Part shown: piece by piece, positions 14,087-14,351 of the stretch
Position numbering within the stretch: the first letter of the stretch is position 1
Layout: the number at the start of each line of letters is the position of its first letter
DNA from: Gallicola sp.
Lineage (GTDB): Bacteria; Bacillota; Clostridia; Tissierellales; Peptoniphilaceae
Assembly: GCA_012798975.1 (NCBI GenBank)
Contig: JAAZME010000229.1
Span: 1 to 14,351, forward strand
DNA: 14,351 nucleotides
Reading direction: 5' to 3'
Program-made: the position numbers and the translations under genes
The notes under the pieces: model-generated
Told to the model about the DNA's origin: nothing
The model's database searches: none
What the model saw: the letters and a program-made list of their open reading frames with translations, nothing else

Positions 14087-14351
14087 TTATCTCCTTTTAT
14101 CTTCCATTTCTTTTTTTGCAGCACATCCGGCATGCAGCATTTCTTTTAACATTTCTTCTTCTTCTTTTTCGATCGCATCGGCATAGCTCTCCAGCTGACT
14201 GCTTATTCTTCGTATTTCTCTGCAGAGATTATCTTTGTTCTTAAAGAAAAGCTCTGTCCACATCTCTGCGTCTAGTGTTGCAACCCGAGTCAAGTCCCTT
14301 AAACTATCCGCAGAAAATCCGTATTCCTCGTTGTGGCTTGGAGACTGGACA
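14087..14351 (-). CDS. tyrA: Prephenate dehydrogenase, C-terminal part (5' end outside window)
   Basis: The last 87 codons of a gene that begins beyond the right edge, read in frame from position 14350. Prephenate dehydrogenase oxidatively decarboxylates prephenate to 4-hydroxyphenylpyruvate with NAD+, the tyrosine branch of the pathway. The visible part contains SPSHNEEYGF, then LRDLTRVA and DAEMWTELFFKNKDNL, which match the helical dimerisation domain that ends TyrA proteins. The tail is a charged, probably coiled-coil helix rich in Glu and Lys. No ACT domain follows, so any tyrosine feedback site would have to be elsewhere. The codon for the Leu of DLTRVA is TTG; it could be mistaken for a start but lies inside the conserved domain. 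The end of the gene (AAAAGGAGATAA) supplies the ribosome site for aroB 3 nt downstream. The assignment is supported by the domain match and by the chorismate-pathway neighbours. Confidence 0.85.
   Translation of the reverse strand, partial: VQSPSHNEEYGFSADSLRDLTRVATLDAEMWTELFFKNKDNLCREIRRISSQLESYADAIEKEEEEMLKEMLHAGCAAKKEMEDKRR

Overview
The window looks like a piece of a low-GC Gram-positive (Firmicutes) chromosome, most likely from an anaerobic clostridium. The clues are strong AGGAGG-type ribosome sites, a lipoprotein phosphate-binding protein, a PhoP/PhoR pair beside pst genes, a type II dehydroquinase, and the RGGGHFSGR form of chorismate synthase. A family such as Anaerovoracaceae or Eubacteriaceae is possible, but the sequence alone does not settle it. 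All genes lie on the minus strand, so they are transcribed from high to low coordinates.

Right part (14351 to 6673): one tightly packed aromatic amino acid operon, entered in the middle. It carries the 3' end of tyrA, then aroB, aroA, aroC, pheA (chorismate mutase-prephenate dehydratase-ACT), an aroE-aroK fusion, aroQ and an M29 aminopeptidase. The genes are separated by at most 9 nt or overlap; three of the overlaps are exactly 20 nt. Together they cover the shikimate pathway from DAHP to chorismate and its branches to phenylalanine and tyrosine. DAHP synthase is not in the window and would be expected upstream.

Middle (6672 to 6115): a 558-bp gene-free stretch. In transcription order it holds three GC-rich tandem hairpins just after the aminopeptidase stop codon, a good intrinsic terminator, an AT-rich inverted repeat, and a PhoP-box-like promoter reading into pstS.

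Left part (6114 to 161): the phosphate regulon operon pstS-pstC-pstA-pstB-phoU-phoP-phoR, closed by an intrinsic terminator that starts at the phoR stop codon. It encodes the high-affinity phosphate ABC importer, the PhoU regulator and the PhoP/PhoR two-component system. The Pho boxes before pstS suggest that PhoP activates the operon, including its own gene, under phosphate starvation.

The most striking observation is that PstS is circularly permuted. The conserved blocks that normally form its C-terminal half come first, right after the lipoprotein signal, and the blocks that normally start the mature protein come last. Both binding-site halves are present, so this looks like a complete permuted protein rather than a broken gene. 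Other points of interest are the covarying tandem hairpins, the AroE-AroK fusion, the aminopeptidase at the end of the aro operon, and a small PhoR without an evident PAS domain. I found no RNA genes, CRISPR arrays, insertion sequences or phage genes.
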